This document shows positions 28,201 to 36,525 of a DNA stretch of 64,000 nt, piece by piece. Position 1 is the stretch's first letter. Every line of letters starts with the position of its first letter. The notes under the pieces are model-generated. The model searched no databases and was not told where the DNA came from. It saw nothing but the letters and a program-made list of their open reading frames with translations. The position numbers and the translations under genes are program-made. Origin of the DNA: Pyropia haitanensis (taxonomy: Eukaryota > Rhodophyta > Bangiophyceae > Bangiales > Bangiaceae); NCBI GenBank assembly GCA_008729055.1, contig SDUX01000002.1, positions 5,173,874-5,237,873 of the forward strand, given 5' to 3'.

Positions 28201-30763
28201 TACCCCGCACATCGGCTGCTGCGCCAATCGTCACACGAGCGTGAGGTGCCGACTGTGCCGGCGCCACGACCGGTGCCACCGTCGAACCGACGACTGCCGA
28301 TACGGCTGGAACGGCAGGCACCGCCGATGGAGCGCACGCCGTCACCGGCTCAGGAGCAGAAGGCAGGAAAGGCAAAGCGCCCGGCACCGCAGGCGGGGAT
28401 GTCGATGGCCGCGCAGCTTCGACTGTGACCGCGTCAGCCACGTCGTTGTCGGTGGTGCATGGCCACGCCGCCGTGGCGTACGACCCTGAGGGCGGCGGAG
28501 TGGGCGTCCGCGCCGACGCAGGGTGGGGGGCAATCAACACGGAACGACCCATCGTCGCTGGGGTGGCTCCAGCTGTTGCTGGCAAGCGTGGTGCCGCCGA
28601 GACCTGCGGTGACACCGCCGTCCGTCGTCGTTTAGTCGCTGGCGACGGCGGCTGGATCACCGGTGACGACGCCGCGGCCAGCGGAGCCTTCGCTATCGGC
28701 AAGGGAGCGAGAATGACGGAAGGTGTGGAAGCGGTCGGGCACACAGCCGCCACCGCTGGACCCTGAGCCACCACCAACGGGCGTTGAGTCAACGCAGGGG
28801 ATGGCGCCGTCGCCGCCGCTGACGGAGGCCCAGTCACCACCGCGAGGGGTGGAGTTGATGGCACAGTTGGCAAAACAGTCGCCGTGCGAGGCACAGCCGC
28901 CACCTCCGGGCGACGAGCCAACACCGGGCGTGCCGCCGTCACCGTCGCCGACGGAGGCTCAGCCACCATCGCGAGGGGTGGAGGTGCCGGCACACTTGGC
29001 AAAGCCGACGAGGACGGAGGTACAGTCGTTGCCAGGGGTGAGCTCCCCACCCGGACGCAGAGCGGCTCCCCTGGAGCCGTCGCCGGAGGAGGCCCGTCCG
29101 CCACCGAGCGCTGAGCTAACGACGGCATCGAGGGAGCAGCCGCCCCCGCAGACGGGACTGCTGTCGGGGGCGGCGAATGGGAAAGCGAGGGAGATGCTGC
29201 TGGAGGTGGTGCGTCTGCCGAGGGACGTGGAGCCAAGCGGGGAGGCACGGCCACAGGGAGAGCCGCCACGGGCAACGGTGCCACCGACGCTGGCGGCGGC
29301 GAGACCTTCACAGACGGCCACGGAACGGCCTGGATCGGGTGCAACAACTCCTCAGACGGGAGCGGATCCTCAGACAGTGGAGCCGGGGCCAGCATACCCA
29401 CAGCCGCCGCCATCGAAGGGGTGGCCGCCGCCACTGGGGATGCAGCCATCCTCGGAGTAGTCATCGCCGCTCCTGACGAGGACGTCGCTGCAGCCGACGG
29501 GGACGCTACCTCGGACGCAGGCGATGCCGACGCCGAACCAGACAGCCCAGACGCCAACACCCGACGGGGTGCCGACTGCACCGGCAAGGGCGCCACCGCC
29601 GGTGCTACAACCGGAGCGGGTGTCGAATCCGGCGCGTCGACCACCAGTGAGGGTGTCAACCCTGGTGCCGACCCGGCCGACGGGTCTTTCGTCCCCGGCG
29701 AGGACGCCGGCCCCGCGGGTGGGGGCGCATCCCCCACCGCGGGCTGCAGCACCCCCCCCACGGGCACCGTCACCACCGCCGCGGACCGGCGCATGACCTC
29801 GGTTAAGCGGCGAGCGGTCGCGGCTACCAGCGCGCGCGCCCCAGCAGCCGAGAAGGAGGAGAGGGACACCGTTGCCGGTGCCGGGGGCTGCGGTCGCGGC
29901 ACCGGCGCCGGAGCGGGCACTGAGGGCGGCACGGCCGCCGCTGCATCGCTGGGCGGGCGCGTCCGCTCTGGTGGCACCGCCCCTGCGCCAGCATCGCGGC
30001 CGCCCTCCGCTGCGCGCCCCGCACAGACAACGTCGCCGAGCAAGTCTTTGGAAGAACGGAGAGCCACGTCGACGACCCGGGCGGGGAGGACGGCCATCAC
30101 GGGCGGCGCCATCGGCTCGGAATGGACCGCTGCCGGCACCGCACGGGCAGCGGCCGCTGCCGTGGGGGGCACCGCGGCCGCCAGAGTCGGCACCCCCGCC
30201 ACTGCTGAGGACACCGCGGCCACTGCGAGCGGCGCAGCCACCCCTGGAGGGGCCACCGCGACGGCTGCGGGAGGAGTCGCCGCCCGCGCGGGCGGCACCG
30301 CGACGGCAGCGGGAGCCACCGCCGCCGCCGCGGGTGGCGCCGCCGCCGCGGGTGGCGCCGCCGCCCCCGCCCGCGGCCCCGCCGCGGCGGGACCCCCCGC
30401 CGCCGGCGCGGCAGGCCCCGCCCGCACCGCCGGGGCCGCCGACGACGCCCGGTGCGGCGCGGCGGCCACCACGCGGGGCAGCCCCGCCGCCCGTTCGGCG
30501 GGTACCGCCCGGAGCAAGGCCGCCGCCGCGGCCGCGGCGGCGGCGGCCGACAATGAGACCGGGGCGGCACCCGCGACAGCGGTGGCCGCCATGGGGGGAG
30601 ACGACGCCGCCGCCGCCGCGTGGCCGCCACCGACGACGCGGGGAACGGGGGGGGCGGCCGGCACGCCGGCGGCGGCGGCGGCCGCGGCGGCGCCCGGCGG
30701 CCGCGCGGGCGCGGCGGCGCCGCGCAACCCGGCGGGGGTGCTCCGCGCGAGCGCCGCGGCCAT
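22223..30763 (-). CDS. Very large DDT/WHIM-like chromatin-associated protein (ends uncertain)
   Basis: One frame stays open for about 3,000 codons (31351 to 22223). The most upstream frame-internal ATG I find is 30763. The N-terminal third is Ala/Pro-rich with imperfect ~34-residue repeats and a basic patch (ATKRRRTAVSP, possible nuclear signal). A Gln-rich coil follows (coded about 27,540-28,010), then a DDT domain (about 26,050-26,500; ALADVVCVSHFLALFGRTLR, HIEAPALEEALID). Next is a WHIM-like motif (about 25,850-25,960; RPLGWDSDGRSYYLVQ). Then come a Ser/Arg-rich basic region (RGAAKRKTR) and an acidic end (DDTTTDDDGG). DDT plus WHIM is typical of ISWI-partner subunits (ACF1/BAZ, RSF1, CECR2 type) that place nucleosomes; no PHD or bromodomain is visible. 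The true end may be a stop at 23295, reached if the frame shifts at the C17 run 23315-23331. An intron or a better start upstream (ATG about 31226 in another frame) is possible. Confidence 0.65.
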   Translation of the reverse strand: MAAALARSTPAGLRGAAAPARPPGAAAAAAAAGVPAAPPVPRVVGGGHAAAAASSPPMAATAVAGAAPVSLSAAAAAAAAAALLRAVPAERAAGLPRVVAAAPHRASSAAPAVRAGPAAPAAGGPAAAGPRAGAAAPPAAAAPPAAAAVAPAAVAVPPARAATPPAAVAVAPPGVAAPLAVAAVSSAVAGVPTLAAAVPPTAAAAARAVPAAVHSEPMAPPVMAVLPARVVDVALRSSKDLLGDVVCAGRAAEGGRDAGAGAVPPERTRPPSDAAAAVPPSVPAPAPVPRPQPPAPATVSLSSFSAAGARALVAATARRLTEVMRRSAAVVTVPVGGVLQPAVGDAPPPAGPASSPGTKDPSAGSAPGLTPSLVVDAPDSTPAPVVAPAVAPLPVQSAPRRVLASGLSGSASASPASEVASPSAAATSSSGAAMTTPRMAASPVAAATPSMAAAVGMLAPAPLSEDPLPSEELLHPIQAVPWPSVKVSPPPASVAPLPVAALPVAVPPRLAPRPSADAPPPAASPSLSHSPPPTAVPSAGAAAPSMPSLAQRSVADGPPPATAPGEPLCVRVGSSPLATTVPPSSSALPSVPAPPPLAMVAEPPSATVTAARPVLARRPEVAAVPRTATVLPTVPSTPPLAVVTGPPSAAATAPSPALTQRPLVVAQGPAVAAVCPTASTPSVILAPLPIAKAPLAAASSPVIQPPSPATKRRRTAVSPQVSAAPRLPATAGATPATMGRSVLIAPHPASARTPTPPPSGSYATAAWPCTTDNDVADAVTVEAARPSTSPPAVPGALPFLPSAPEPVTACAPSAVPAVPAVSAVVGSTVAPVVAPAQSAPHARVTIGAAADVRGNTPVPLAGPSPAAPPTVEASSAVHEPFPCLQTRAEWRSAARPATPAQVQHLVDAVHDYSGNVTQVSTAWPVDLVQQQPSEVTAQASLEQQLRAGTAGTRRQLVQHQAASEGDCLRPVRQQHAEARPNPELVHLREQQTASELNPHLLLRQQQAIAMDLQSRLVQLEQQLQQERRLRQLQQQQQLLLLHQHQSRQHRQPPQLMQRHVVGVEPRPQFMQLQHHQHPLLVQQGAAEVAAYPGQVQLPQAVVGKYPQMVPQPRAAAVGICSPVSQPLPVGVAGAHPEAIPQRLSAGVWPGASLSYPAAAGSAPMGMASPSEARGPPEMPGALAEPWSASVLPWPSASDPMPSMAVPWQLAGQSSSWGGACPDSVSGPACAPCHPHFTGALPSSLATSQATGAPASSMPSRRQQAPPSRPLLASRGLPPQRHRQVPSAPPQPAGAAPPPAAGVPQALPATVPRGQPAAAVMPTVPSSQPPSRVPRQPATVPRPPPAVARLPAASGPQPPVARSRRSSVSPRPPAAAPRSSAAGSRPLGAELRALPVARGPLLARPDPQTGERRHQDGAVPGEPPGPLPTEAALADVVCVSHFLALFGRTLRLCRRHIEAPALEEALIDPGSHYLYIARLVRALLSHVPDLELDASEPSVVFPALMQVLREHVPGKVFPDGAYYPDSRRPHKIEHLTPYVLTAVIKTLCDMAAEGNPAVRSAIDKDIESRTSMPSGAAAAAASTATADAPVMRVDAGGVRMNRPLGWDSDGRSYYLVQPMDESASGVRVFSEEPSAPGRIGGGATTLQAFCVGKLDAAAATLDLHAEVQRQKAAAVTANRPAGAGNGGAGDRRGGNAPPLATVPAARAAEALRVVRAAVAAAEAARAADDDAVETEDEVEAADAAAVAGAARSQATSPGFDDLATLRHRTRGAAKRKTRSGSIASAGQAERDSSGGDSSSSSGSSRSGRDVLAADGSASGDSPSRGRRLRSTKRLPVRHVRSLSVSSSGRSSTTGTASHGQSSSGVVADAAAAAARRRTPDEAAAKVAAAAARERRAADRAARLAGTPGAPPPVADGRPMRSLRETRALLNGARPAPPAAEAPPPPPSSPPRPPGPSRRTRRSVAREGGASLPAASETAPPPPPGGRRASRSAATPSMGGVAAGSNGGGGGSDSSGTSPGGSRAVDSPATTRRTLPTEGGSSPSSSVPTAEAAAAAAAPPPRAGRAVAPAASRLAAAAAAGAAAAPRRPAPPPTPPPAGPLPWRWRLARAPTRPGAAEPPLRPPPAAARVVCLAARPRQTDWVTAPPPVSDASSSSSDEEGGWGRVSSAPRRPSTSTSPRTATPDRRSSSLSPRPTKRRRGGGAAGGGPRGRPSRATAAAAAAAAAAAAAAAATPAAAAADGGARRTRATARTTRGRAAAASAAPAPAVPAAGVRPSGPPAEADDDVVFVGVSAAPPRAATAPPRAAAPPPRPAAATPRAAAATPRAAAVPPRAAAVPPLPAAAPPPPAAAAAPLPPPATAATPPRGRRRSRGDSSDGGGGATPPAAPAAVAATPPAAVATTLTPPSWARRAAAAGAAATSSPSSSAAAAAAAVAAAAVAAAPQLHVAGLADDTTTDDDGGTAWSASDGGGDSDSSGAPWGGGGGRRCRQCRGERPRPAHAEGEEVGEAGGRLEVGGVRCGMSAFPLGPHWRCFLFLCVLHGGVGWGVQRRARRCALGLIPPLGREHPSTPIVSEGDGPFFCAPPASLPPPPPPPPRRRDRRGCRVAARPPTPAQRRARRRRGRRDGAPPVAVGSVGGTPVRGHEVGRPHGGGHAPPGQHTNGEGDTRTTTRNRKENTPATYSTYLWCQDAVAREKPPTVARRPRDDGVATTVEAADGSEEGVDGPNCRWNGGGKEPRVTDGQRTGGGDVAAVRFTPSATPARSDDRPVLDDSALRLDAVPLGRRAKRRRDAWHPCQRTTTAYAIDPGLERSQVVLQRELAFLGCLCKSQKPCTVPYIDARSCPAHEK

Positions 30764-31849
30764 CACGTCCGCCGCGGGCGCCGCCGCCGCCGGCTTGCCC
30801 GTCGCCGCCACCGTCGGTGGCCGCGCCGCTGCCGCCGCCGGCTGTCCTCCCACCGCCGCCACTGCTAGCGCTGACGCCTTGCCCGCCACCACGACGGCCC
30901 CTACCGAGTCTGGCTGCCGCGGCGGCGGCGGCGGCGACGGGGCCGGCGGCGGCGGCGGCGGCAGCGGCGGGCGCACCCCCCGCGGCCGCCTCCCCCCCCC
31001 TTCCACTGCGGCGGCCACCGCCGCAGCGACCGCCGCCGCCGCCGACGGGCTCAACGCCCGCGACGGTAGCCGGTGGCCACCGCCGGCGGACGGGCGGGCC
31101 ACCCCCCCGCCGCGACGCCGAGCGTGGGGCCGCCGCCACGCCCGGCGAGGCGGCCAGCCGACGGGGACGGCGCTCCGCCAGGCGCCCGTGGTGCGCCCGC
31201 CACGTGGCCGCCAGGGACGGACGTCATGGCCGGCGCCGGCGGCGGGGAGGGGGAGGACGAGAAGACGGAGAGGGGCCGAGGAGGGGCCACCACCGCGGAT
31301 GAGGGGATGGGCGGGAGGGGGGATGGGGAGAAGGGGGGGAAGAAGGGGCACGAGCAGGTGGGGGGGATCGGCAGGTGGGGAGGGGATGGGCGGGGCACAC
31401 CTCGGCGCGGACGGCGCGACTGACGGCGGCCATGTGGCGGAGGAGGGGCCACCGATGATGCGAGGGGGCGGGGAAAAGGGGGAAGGGCGCCACCCGCGGC
31501 CTTGTTCGCGTGCGCTCCGCGTGGGCGCACTTCAGCAGGTGCCGCCCCCGCCCCCCTCGACCGACAAGCCAGACATGGGGGGTGTGGCAAAGGGGGCGGG
31601 ACTGCAGTCCCGCCGCAGCACGCCCCGAGGCCTGGAATGGGCGCACTCTTTACAGTCAATCTGGTCGAATCGGCGGTGGCAGCGAAAATTGCTTGGGGCG
31701 GGCCAAACATCACGAGGGGGCGCGCCCAACACGTCATTCAAGGGAGACCGAATCCGACGCCCTCCAGAGCTCAGGGCCGTTCGCCGGGTCAGGCACGCCA
31801 CGTGGCCTGACAAAGAGGCCACCAGCGCGACAGCGGGGGTGTGAGCGTA
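30764..31849. other. Upstream region of the DDT gene
   Basis: GC-rich Ala/Pro coding-like sequence continues in frame to about 31,350 without an ATG. A different frame has ATG 31226 followed by 58 codons. Either a short first exon or a run-length error could join them. Beyond 31,400 the sequence looks like promoter DNA, leading into the AT-richer island. Confidence 0.3.
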
Positions 31850-32495
31850 GCCAGGTGGCGGGCCCCATTGCCAATTGAAAAGTGTGTCTTTTTATTCTCT
31901 CACAGTGACCCCCCGTCTCGAGACGCCAATGAGCGGAGAGGCCGCCCCTTGTGGAGGTTTGGAAGCTTGTGGAAGGGCCTCTCGCCAGCCCGACGGGTGG
32001 CGGGTCTGCTCGGCGGTTACACCACCGCCATGGGGAATTTGAAATTTACCCGCCAAATCCGATTTCAGTGCGCTCCGGGAACACGCGTGAGCTTGTTGCT
32101 TCGCTGTGGCTGCAGACTGCAAGTCGCTGCAGCATTCAGCAAATGGCCAGTGCGACGCACCTGGTCTGAAGGAGACGGTCTCATTGACAGAAAAGATAAT
32201 TTCAGGACTTCAAGAGCGCCGAGCTGCCAACAAGTCCACACCACGCTATCTGCCTGATTGTCAGTGGACTACATGCGAAGCTGGGCAGGAACAGACAGAG
32301 ACAACGCTCCACAGCGTGGCTCCTGATCGTGCGGCAATGGGCACTCATGCGGAGCTCTCATTATGTATGAATTCATCGTCTAAGGCATATCATTCGTCAT
32401 GCGCTACTAGTTCACGTTGTTGTCGCAATGAGACCGAATTCAGGGAACTATAACATGGTTTGTGAACCCGAGTGCGAGTATTTTTTCGATAAATA

Positions 32496-32666
32496 TTGCA
32501 GTCCTCCCAAATTTGTCCGATGTGATCAAAGTCAAGACTGGGTCTGGTCAACTTCCTGTTGGTCGATCGATCTTATCCGGCTGCATGGGTGGCTGAGACG
32601 CAGTTGACCAGTTCTGGACCCTGCTCTTGACTTCGACCAGATGGGACAAAATTGAGAAGACAGCAA
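32496..32666. mobile_element. 171-bp palindromic MITE, copy 1
   Basis: Starts TTGCAGTCCTCCCAAAT and ends GAGAAGACAGCAA, with imperfect terminal inverted repeats of about 41 bp. It is flanked by TA on both sides (32494-32495 and 32667-32668), the target duplication typical of Tc1/mariner-type elements. It has no coding capacity and is the same family as copies 2 and 3. Confidence 0.85.
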
Positions 32667-33629
32667 TAATCTCGAGTACTCGTACCTGAACTTATGATTG
32701 AAACGGGCAGACGTATCGCCGCGGGATATTTTTTGAGAAACTTGTGAGCTCATCAACGAAGAAACAGGCATCAGTTCGAACAAGAGCAGCCGGTCTCAGC
32801 AGATGCGCATGAGATCGAGTAAGAACGAGAAAGATTGCACACGAAGACATCAGCGTTCTGACCAATCAGAGGTCCGCTCAAGACAATCCGTCGATGCAGC
32901 CAGTTGTAAGCATGATAGGATCACTGCATCGCAGCCCGACATTAGTTGTTTTCCAACTGCCAGCACGCGAAGTGCCCATGTTGTTGCGCTGGCGCTGTTG
33001 TAGCCGTCCTCATTAGACAAGTTCGTAAAAACTACCTTATAACTGATGCGCCAAAACCCGAGCCAAACATTCGCGCAAAGCTAATGCGTAAACCTTTTTT
33101 CATTAATGGTACTGAAATGCAAATACGAATATTCAAGTACAATGCGATTACCTCTTCGTTCAGCCGGCGTATAAAATGAGAGGTTAAGAGATTGCGTGCG
33201 TGACGGAGCAAACGCGGCACACACCCAGTGTAAACGAAGTCCATGGGACGCGCGTCGCTGAGACCGTTATGAAAAGGTTCAATTCGTGGACTTTTCAAAG
33301 AACGAGACATCTCGTTACGCAAGCGAACCATGGATCCAGATTCTATCGCATCCCCAGTGCCCGCAGAGTGTTCACATAATATATATTATCTTCCCAAACA
33401 CATTGAAAATTTAAAAGCTGTTCCTGGTAAAATCTTTCGACGACTTTGCTATGAAAAGTTTAGACCACACGTTAACTTTTGTGGAAGACACGAAAATTTT
33501 TCATGAAAAGAACAAAAATTCTGGTCGTTTTGGAGACAAAAATATTTCATTAAAATTTTCAGGCACGCCATTTGGGCATGGTTTGTAATACTGAGACGTG
33601 TGTACGAGTGCTTATCCAATTGATAAATA

Positions 33630-34201
33630 GAGAGCTTCAGCAGGAAGGATCTGGTAAGAGATCTCGATAAATTCTCGGTAGCGTGGCAGCAGAATATTCT
33701 TACCACAACTGAGGCTGCGGGACCTTCAGCAGGTACCAGATCTCGTTGTGGAAAACTGCACGTTGCGTGGATGTAATTGACACGAAACGTGGAGCGAACA
33801 GCACGTCCCTGCCGGAGGGGAGCCGCCCCAGATCGGTCGCCCGCCGAGGGATGCATTGCGTCGCCAAGAAGGACAGGTCCTGCAGCGGGAGACAGGCGTG
33901 GTCCGGAGGCGTTGGGCGGGCACACTGGCGGAGGAGGCAGCGTGAGGCGATTGTGTCTCGTCGGACCTCGCCAATTCGATCTACCGCGCGTCGCTGGACT
34001 GGGCGCGACGCAGCGCCGTTCGCAGCCGACAATTGCTGCACAGCACAACACGTGTCCTCCTCCCCGTACCGAGATCCACTTCGTTATGCGGAGCCACATA
34101 AGGGTTTTTTCCTTACCAGATCTCGTTATGCGGAGACTACGTGGCAAACGTGTCAAGCATATAGCGAGATCTTAACGAGATCTGTACCTGCTGAAGCTCT
34201 C
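33630..34201. mobile_element. 572-bp inverted-repeat element A
   Basis: Perfect 15-bp ends GAGAGCTTCAGCAGG at 33630-33644 and, inverted, at 34187-34201. The similarity continues imperfectly inward through repeated AGATCTCG words. TA precedes it and AA follows it, consistent with a decayed TA duplication. The core (about 33,780-34,060) is GC-rich but encodes nothing recognisable. Length and the GAGAG start match element B. Confidence 0.65.
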
Positions 34202-34623
34202 AAATGAAAGCAAGATACGTTGTTCGCCTTTTTGGACCGATCCGTTGACGTTTACTTAGGCTCTCTGCTTGTGGAGGCAACGTCGTTCATCATTGAGGGC
34301 ACAAAAACGTACGGTTTCTGCAATGCTGATCTCCGCGACACATTCTCGATTTTAGCAGAGATACTGTTAGCTTGCCTATCATAATTTTTGAAGGACTGGT
34401 GTGACCCACTGAACCGTTAATCTCGGACGCTTAGCCAGAATATTACCCGCGGTTGGTTGTGGACGATCCCGAGGTGTTCCCTAGCGCATGTTTCCGGCTC
34501 TTTCATGAGCTTAAGACGGAGACGACACAACGCAAATCCCCCTACGCGGTCGACTGGAAGGAGGGCTGACCAAAGTCTGCGCGGCCTTGTGCAGTGAAGC
34601 TGCACAGTCATGCTCTGCTTACA

Positions 34624-34793
34624 TTGCAGTCCTCCCAATTTTGTCCGACGTGATCAAAGTCAAGACGAGTCTGGTCAACTTTTTAGTGGTCGATCGGTTA
34701 TATCCGGCTGCAGAAATGGCTGGGACGCAGATGACCAGGTCTGGACCCGGCTCTTGACTTTAACCAGATCGGACAAAATTGAGAAGACAGCAA
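34624..34793. mobile_element. 170-bp palindromic MITE, copy 2
   Basis: Same ends and internal order as copy 1. The right flank is TA (34794-34795), which is also the left flank of element B; the left flank is CA. One insertion used the target site of the other, or one TA has mutated. Confidence 0.85.
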
Positions 34794-34795
34794 TA

Positions 34796-35357
34796 GAGAG
34801 TTTTGGCAACTCAAAACTCAGAATTTCTTCACAAGTTTATCTCTATCTCGGCGTCACGAAGGCGATGTCATGGGTGCGCCCGGCCGAGGTCGTATGAGAA
34901 TATTCACTATCTGGCTCTCCATAGTATATGAATCTTCAGTCCGAGTTCAGCCTAATGGCCACGCGTGTAGGGCTCTCACAGGCTCAATTACGCCTCGATA
35001 GTCACCCTGACTCGACTGTAGACCAGCCCGCTGTCGCGTCTTGCACTGCTCTGCGGCGTGTGCCACTGACGTCTGCTCACTCGCACCTGACCCTGCCGAC
35101 ACCCACCCACCACTCGCGCTCGACCAGGGGTGACGGCGAGCGGTGCTGTCGCCTCCTCACAGCAGGCAACAAGATATGCTGCGCGAGTGACCACTCGGGC
35201 GGAGCCGTGACAATTGATCTTGGGACCCGAGGCAGAGAAACACTGATACCTGAGATGCCAAAACTCTTTCCATGTCCTCACTACGGCTGATCTCACTGCT
35301 GCGAGATAGTGAACAGATAGTGCGAAAGTACGAAGATATGCAGTTGCCAAAACTCTC
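34796..35357. mobile_element. 562-bp inverted-repeat element B
   Basis: Perfect 16-bp ends GAGAGTTTTGGCAACT at 34796-34811 and, inverted, at 35342-35357, flanked by TA on both sides. A further partial copy of the end (TGCCAAAACTCT) lies inside near 35,257. There is no recognisable coding sequence. Confidence 0.7.
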
Positions 35358-36050
35358 TAATATTGGTGTTGGATACTCTCCGGGGGGGATAACAGCCGAC
35401 ACGCTTACAGCTCGTCGACCGCGGGTCGTGGTTCGATCATGGCAGGTGGGAGTTTGCGCCAGATTGAATGTGAAATGGCACCGTGCAGGAAGGGCCGATC
35501 CTCGGCCATGTAAGCCCCATCCTGTTCGAATCGAGCAATTCTGTTGCTATAGAGCGGCTTTCGCAGACACGTACCGTTCGTGTGACGCAGTAGTGTACCG
35601 CCTTACATGCTGTGAAAGCTCTTTTTCGGTGCCGTGCGCAGGTAGACGCAACTCCGCGACATTTTCTAAGTTCCTTTGAACTAAGTGCAATGCGCTGGTT
35701 CGATTGGTGGTCACCGGCACACCTCCACGTGCCTCCCGCTCGTCGCCACCACAGCCCACGAACCCGAAGGCTCTCCCGGAGCAACTTGACCGTGGCCTTC
35801 TCCATCTTGGTGAACGGTGTGTCCGTCAGACTGCTGGAGTGAGCGAGGCCAGACTCGTCGGTGAGATCTGTGGGCACGCGTCATAAATATGCCAGAATGG
35901 TGCGTGCAGAATCCGCCGCTCGGCCCCTAATTACGGCTGTACATTGTGACGTCACCTACAGCGGCCGATTAGTTTGTCCGTCTCGTTTGTATCACGGCAA
36001 ATCGCTGGCCCAATCGCATCCACATTACCGGTACTGGTACGGGAACGATA

Positions 36051-36221
36051 TTGCAGTCCTCCCAATCTTGTCCGATGTGATCAAAGTCAAGACTGGGTCT
36101 GGTCCACTTCCTATTGGTCGATCGGTTTTCTCCGGCTGCATGGATGGCTGAGACGCAGTTGACCAGCTCTGGACCCGGCTCTTGACTTCGACCAGATCGG
36201 ACAAAATTGAGAAGACAGCAA
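36051..36221. mobile_element. 171-bp palindromic MITE, copy 3
   Basis: Best-kept copy. The first 41 bp match the inverted last 41 bp at 34 positions, and TA flanks both sides (36049-36050, 36222-36223). It lies about 300 bp upstream of the IMP1-like start codon, so it may sit in that gene's promoter. Confidence 0.88.
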
Positions 36222-36525
36222 TATTTGTCTGCGAACGCCAGAACTGGAGAGTGACTGTACCGGCAAACGGTGTGCAAACTCAATGTTGCACACAAGTCAA
36301 TTTCTCCTCTTATTTCCGAAATAAGATGTTAACAAAGACGCGCAATTTTGTGTGTCGTGGACTTCCACAGAAAAGCGCGCAGTTGTTTTCTGTTCATGAA
36401 CCTTCGTCTGGGCCCAACGTAATTTCTCCGTGTGGGTCATGGACCACCCTCTCTGTGCAGGCGACCAGCGCCGTGGTGTGTTTCTTCTCTTCACTTTCGT
36501 TCCTGGCACCGCCGTGCTACTGGAG

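Larger units (their letters stand above)
31850..36440. other. AT-richer island of small inverted-repeat elements
   Basis: Base composition falls abruptly from about 75-80 percent GC to roughly 45-50 percent by eye and stays there for 4.6 kb. No frame in it resembles a known protein, including transposase. It contains three copies of a 171-bp palindromic element and two ~565-bp inverted-repeat elements, listed separately. The rest is unique sequence with short AT-rich palindromes (for example 33,440-33,570). It separates the DDT gene from the IMP1-like gene. Confidence 0.7.

Noticed and set aside
35515..35545. GTTCGAATC resembling a tRNA B box
   Set aside because: The flanking bases do not form a T arm, and no acceptor or anticodon stem can be drawn around it.
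31850..36440. A transposase gene inside the AT-rich island
   Set aside because: All frames were read; the longest (about 235 codons at 33,449-34,156 minus) shows no DDE or zinc-finger motif and spans an element end.
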